Of a DNA stretch of 64,000 nt, positions 61,716 through 64,000 are shown one piece after another. Positions within the stretch are counted from its first letter, which is position 1. Each line of letters begins with the position of its first letter. The DNA comes from Arcticibacterium sp964021845 (lineage in GTDB: Bacteria; Bacteroidota; Bacteroidia; Cytophagales; Spirosomataceae), in the NCBI RefSeq assembly GCF_964021845.1, contig NZ_CAXHZC010000011.1, positions 1 through 64,000 of the forward strand, given 5' to 3'. Under the pieces are notes generated by a model. The model saw nothing but the letters and a program-made list of their open reading frames with translations, searched no databases and had not been told where the DNA came from. A program made the position numbers and the translations under genes.

Positions 61716-62597
61716 ATGAAAAAACTGGCTCTTTCGCTAAGCGACAATATTAGATTTAAATCCATCGCTATTCTGATGGTTTTAATGAAAGTTGGGCTGG
61801 CTACAGTTTTATTTTATAGGGTTTACGTAGATTTTGATGCATCTACTTTCGCTCTGGATTCACTTTTCTATTATTTCGTTTTTGTAGGTTTCATTGCACA
61901 GTTAATTGACGGGGCTTTAGGTATGGCTTATGGTGCCACCTGTAGTTCACTTATGATGAGTGTAGGAGTACCGCCAGCTTATGCCACGGCAGGTGTTCAT
62001 ACTGCCAAAGTATTTACAGCAGGAGTATCAGGCTTGTCACATATATTCTTGGGGAACATTGACAAGAATATGTTCTTTAGAATAGTGATTACTGGTGTAA
62101 TAGGTTCTATGATAGGAGCTTATGTTATTTCGGAAGTGATTGATGGTGAGTTTATAAAGCCTTATATATCAGGTTATCTTGTGTTTTTAGGGGTCATGAT
62201 ATTCATGAAAGCTTTTAAAGCAAAACCTCAAATACCTGTTAATAAAAACCTCGGTATTCTTGGCCTATATGGTGGCTTTTTTGACGCCATAGGTGGCGGA
62301 GGTTGGGGACCTTTAGTTACCTCAAATCTTTTGAGTAAAGGTAATCCAGCAAAACAAACGATAGGAACCGTTAACACAGCTGAGTTTTTTGTTGCCTTTT
62401 TTAGTACGGGCATTTTCATGCTCTTCGTTGACACAAAAGCTTGGCAGCTTATTGCCGCCTTAATTATTGGTGGTATTTTTGCCGCTCCATTAGGAGCATA
62501 TCTAGTTAAATTTATCCCTCAAAAAATCTTAATGATTATAGTTTCCGTTGTGGTTATTCTGGTCAGTTTAATAAACGTAGTAGGGATATTCTTTTAA
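61716..62597 (+). CDS. TauE/SafE-family membrane transporter
   Basis: Protein of 293 residues with about eight membrane spans and the repeated glycine-rich helices of the family (IDGALGMAYGATCSSLMMS in the first half, GFFDAIGGGGWGPLVTSNLL in the second). Family members export sulfite or take up sulfur compounds; between siroheme synthesis and cysH it probably exports excess sulfite or moves sulfate. Spacing to its neighbours is 4 and 6 bases. Confidence 0.88.
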   Translation: MKKLALSLSDNIRFKSIAILMVLMKVGLATVLFYRVYVDFDASTFALDSLFYYFVFVGFIAQLIDGALGMAYGATCSSLMMSVGVPPAYATAGVHTAKVFTAGVSGLSHIFLGNIDKNMFFRIVITGVIGSMIGAYVISEVIDGEFIKPYISGYLVFLGVMIFMKAFKAKPQIPVNKNLGILGLYGGFFDAIGGGGWGPLVTSNLLSKGNPAKQTIGTVNTAEFFVAFFSTGIFMLFVDTKAWQLIAALIIGGIFAAPLGAYLVKFIPQKILMIIVSVVVILVSLINVVGIFF

Positions 62598-62603
62598 AAA
62601 GAC

Positions 62604-63278
62604 ATGGAAGATTTATTTAATAAAACGTTAGAAGAAAGACTTAATTGGGTGGTGGAGAACCATTCCAACATAGTTTTTTCAAGCTCCTTTGGACAGGAAG
62701 ACCAGGCCATAACACATGCCATTTTCTCTAAAGATTTGCCTGTAGAGGTATTTACTTTGGATACTGGCCGTCATTTTCAAGAAACTTATGAGGTGATGGA
62801 TAAAACCAAAGCCCGTTATAAAAAAGAGTTTACCACCTACTTCCCTGAAACAGCACAGGTGGAGAGTTTGGTTAAAGAAAAAGGCTTTAATAGTTTCTTT
62901 AATTCTGTGGAGGATAGAAAAGAATGTTGTTTCATAAGAAAAATAGCACCTTTAAAACGTGCTTTAAAAGGAGCCGATGTTTGGATTACTGGTTTAAGAG
63001 CCGACCAGTCTGAAAACAGGAACGACATGAAAATGTGGGAGTGGGATGAAGGTAATCAGGTTCACAAGTTCAATCCATTGATAGATTGGTCTTTTGAACA
63101 AATGGAGGATTATTTAAAAGAGCATAAAGTGCCGCAAAACAGCCTTCATAAGAAAGGATTTGTAAGCATTGGTTGTGGACCATGTACCAGAGCAATTGTA
63201 GAAGGGGAGCACCCTAGAGCTGGTAGATGGTATTGGGAAGAGTCTCAAAAAGAATGTGGTTTACATGCAGTTAAATAG
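62604..63278 (+). CDS. cysH: Adenylylsulfate / phosphoadenylylsulfate reductase (iron-sulfur form)
   Basis: Protein of 224 residues: PP-loop SSSFGQEDQ, LDTGRHFQETYEV, and the catalytic cysteine in ECGLH (C218). The pairs C108-C109 (RKECCFIRK) and C191-C194 (GCGPCTRA) are the [4Fe-4S] ligands of the APS-reducing form, so the enzyme should use APS directly and not need an APS kinase. The next gene is cysD, which makes APS. Confidence 0.93.
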   Translation: MEDLFNKTLEERLNWVVENHSNIVFSSSFGQEDQAITHAIFSKDLPVEVFTLDTGRHFQETYEVMDKTKARYKKEFTTYFPETAQVESLVKEKGFNSFFNSVEDRKECCFIRKIAPLKRALKGADVWITGLRADQSENRNDMKMWEWDEGNQVHKFNPLIDWSFEQMEDYLKEHKVPQNSLHKKGFVSIGCGPCTRAIVEGEHPRAGRWYWEESQKECGLHAVK

Positions 63279-63323
63279 CATGTTTTAGATATAGAATTTA
63301 GTTTTAATAGTATAGATATTACG

Positions 63324-64000
63324 ATGATTTTAGAAGATAGCAATAGAAGTTTTCCGAGACAATTGGAAGATGAGGCCATTTATATCATGAGAGAGGTGGC
63401 AGCTCAATTTGAGAAGCCTGTTTTACTTTTTTCTTGTGGTAAAGATTCCATTACCCTTGTTAGATTAGCTCAGAAGGCGTTTTATCCAGGGAAAATTCCT
63501 TTTCCACTTTTACATGTAGATACGGGGCATAACTTCCCAGAGACTATTGAGTTTAGAGATAAACTTGTAGAGGAACTTGGCCTTGACCTTCAGATTGGCA
63601 GTGTACAGCAGTCAATAGACGAAGGAAAAGTAAAAGAAGAAACAGGTAAATATGCCAGTAGAAATGCTCTTCAAACCGTAACGCTCTTAGAGGCCATTGA
63701 AAACGGAAAGTATGACGCTTGCATGGGTGGTGCTAGGAGAGATGAGGAAAAGGCTAGAGCCAAAGAAAGAATATTCTCCGTAAGAGATGATTTTGGTCAA
63801 TGGGATGCTAAAAAGCAAAGACCAGAAATGTTTGATATGCTGAACGGAAAGATTGATATGGGTGAAAATGTAAGAGTTTTCCCTATCTCTAACTGGACAG
63901 AGCTTGATGTTTGGAATTATATTAAAGAAGAACAAATAGAAATCCCATCTGTTTATTTCGCTCACAAAAGAAGAGTATTTGACAGAGATGGTTTGATTTG
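63324..64000 (+). CDS. cysD: Sulfate adenylyltransferase subunit 2 (CysD), cut by the window edge
   Basis: The first 225 residues are inside the window, and the frame stays open to the last base. The PP-loop reads FSCGKDSIT, followed by LLHVDTGHNFPETIEFRD, GGARRDEEKARAKERIFS and ISNWTELDVWNYI. It joins ATP and sulfate to APS together with CysN, which should follow just outside. It starts 45 bases after cysH, the largest gap in the operon. Confidence 0.95.
   Translation, partial: MILEDSNRSFPRQLEDEAIYIMREVAAQFEKPVLLFSCGKDSITLVRLAQKAFYPGKIPFPLLHVDTGHNFPETIEFRDKLVEELGLDLQIGSVQQSIDEGKVKEETGKYASRNALQTVTLLEAIENGKYDACMGGARRDEEKARAKERIFSVRDDFGQWDAKKQRPEMFDMLNGKIDMGENVRVFPISNWTELDVWNYIKEEQIEIPSVYFAHKRRVFDRDGLI

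Overview
This window comes from an AT-rich bacterial chromosome of the Bacteroidota, most likely a member of the Cytophagales. The reasons are: a secreted protein ending in a type IX secretion (T9SS) sorting domain; several promoters of the Bacteroidota type (TAnnTTTG at -7, in the best case with TTTG 19 bases upstream); few recognisable Shine-Dalgarno sequences; a PcrB-like prenyltransferase; and Bacteroidota forms of ribosomal proteins, such as L36 without its zinc ligands. I saw no tRNA, rRNA, CRISPR array, phage gene or insertion sequence.

Layout. 0.2-8.3 kb: an ABC-F ATPase, then a leftward run with a small membrane protein, a PcrB-like enzyme, folK, a GNAT acetyltransferase, rlmF and an AtoE-type carrier, and an upstream recQ-like helicase. 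8.4-16 kb: a T9SS-exported metalloprotease-like protein, a MATE exporter, an NhaC-type antiporter and a PolX-like protein whose polymerase site looks dead while its PHP domain looks intact. 16-21.7 kb: a leftward group of agmatine deiminase, two parvulin-type chaperones (one a lipoprotein, one SurA-like) and a MoxR ATPase. 21.8-23.2 kb: an ECF sigma factor with a membrane-bound anti-sigma-like partner that carries a DUF2695-like tail, preceded by a short leader that ends in a terminator.

23.2-39.3 kb: one long ribosomal protein cluster of 29 genes from rplC to rplQ, including secY, map, infA and rpoA. It lacks rpsJ at its head, has a long leader with two candidate promoters, a strong internal promoter before rpsH, hairpins in several gaps, and a perfect terminator after rplQ. 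L15 carries an extra helix-hairpin-helix domain.

39.3-46.4 kb: an envelope-related cluster (RDD protein, SpoIIM-like protein, DUF4129-like and DUF4350-like proteins, MoxR ATPase, DUF58 protein) followed by two tandem DUF805 proteins. 46.6-53 kb: carA, an RlmL-type rRNA methyltransferase, thrC, a LolA-like secreted protein and glgB. 53-58.8 kb: a small surface polysaccharide group (acyltransferase, polymerase-like membrane protein, GT4, GT2), then a STAS-like protein and ribonuclease Z. 58.8-64 kb: an assimilatory sulfate reduction operon (sulfite reductase with a HEPN-like tail, siroheme methyltransferase cobA, TauE-type transporter, cysH, cysD cut by the window edge) behind a promoter overlapped by an inverted repeat.

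Most genes are ordinary housekeeping genes. The parts that deserve attention are the DUF2695 anti-sigma fusion, the L15 fusion, the degenerate PolX, the structured leaders in the ribosomal cluster and the operator-like repeat of the sulfur operon.
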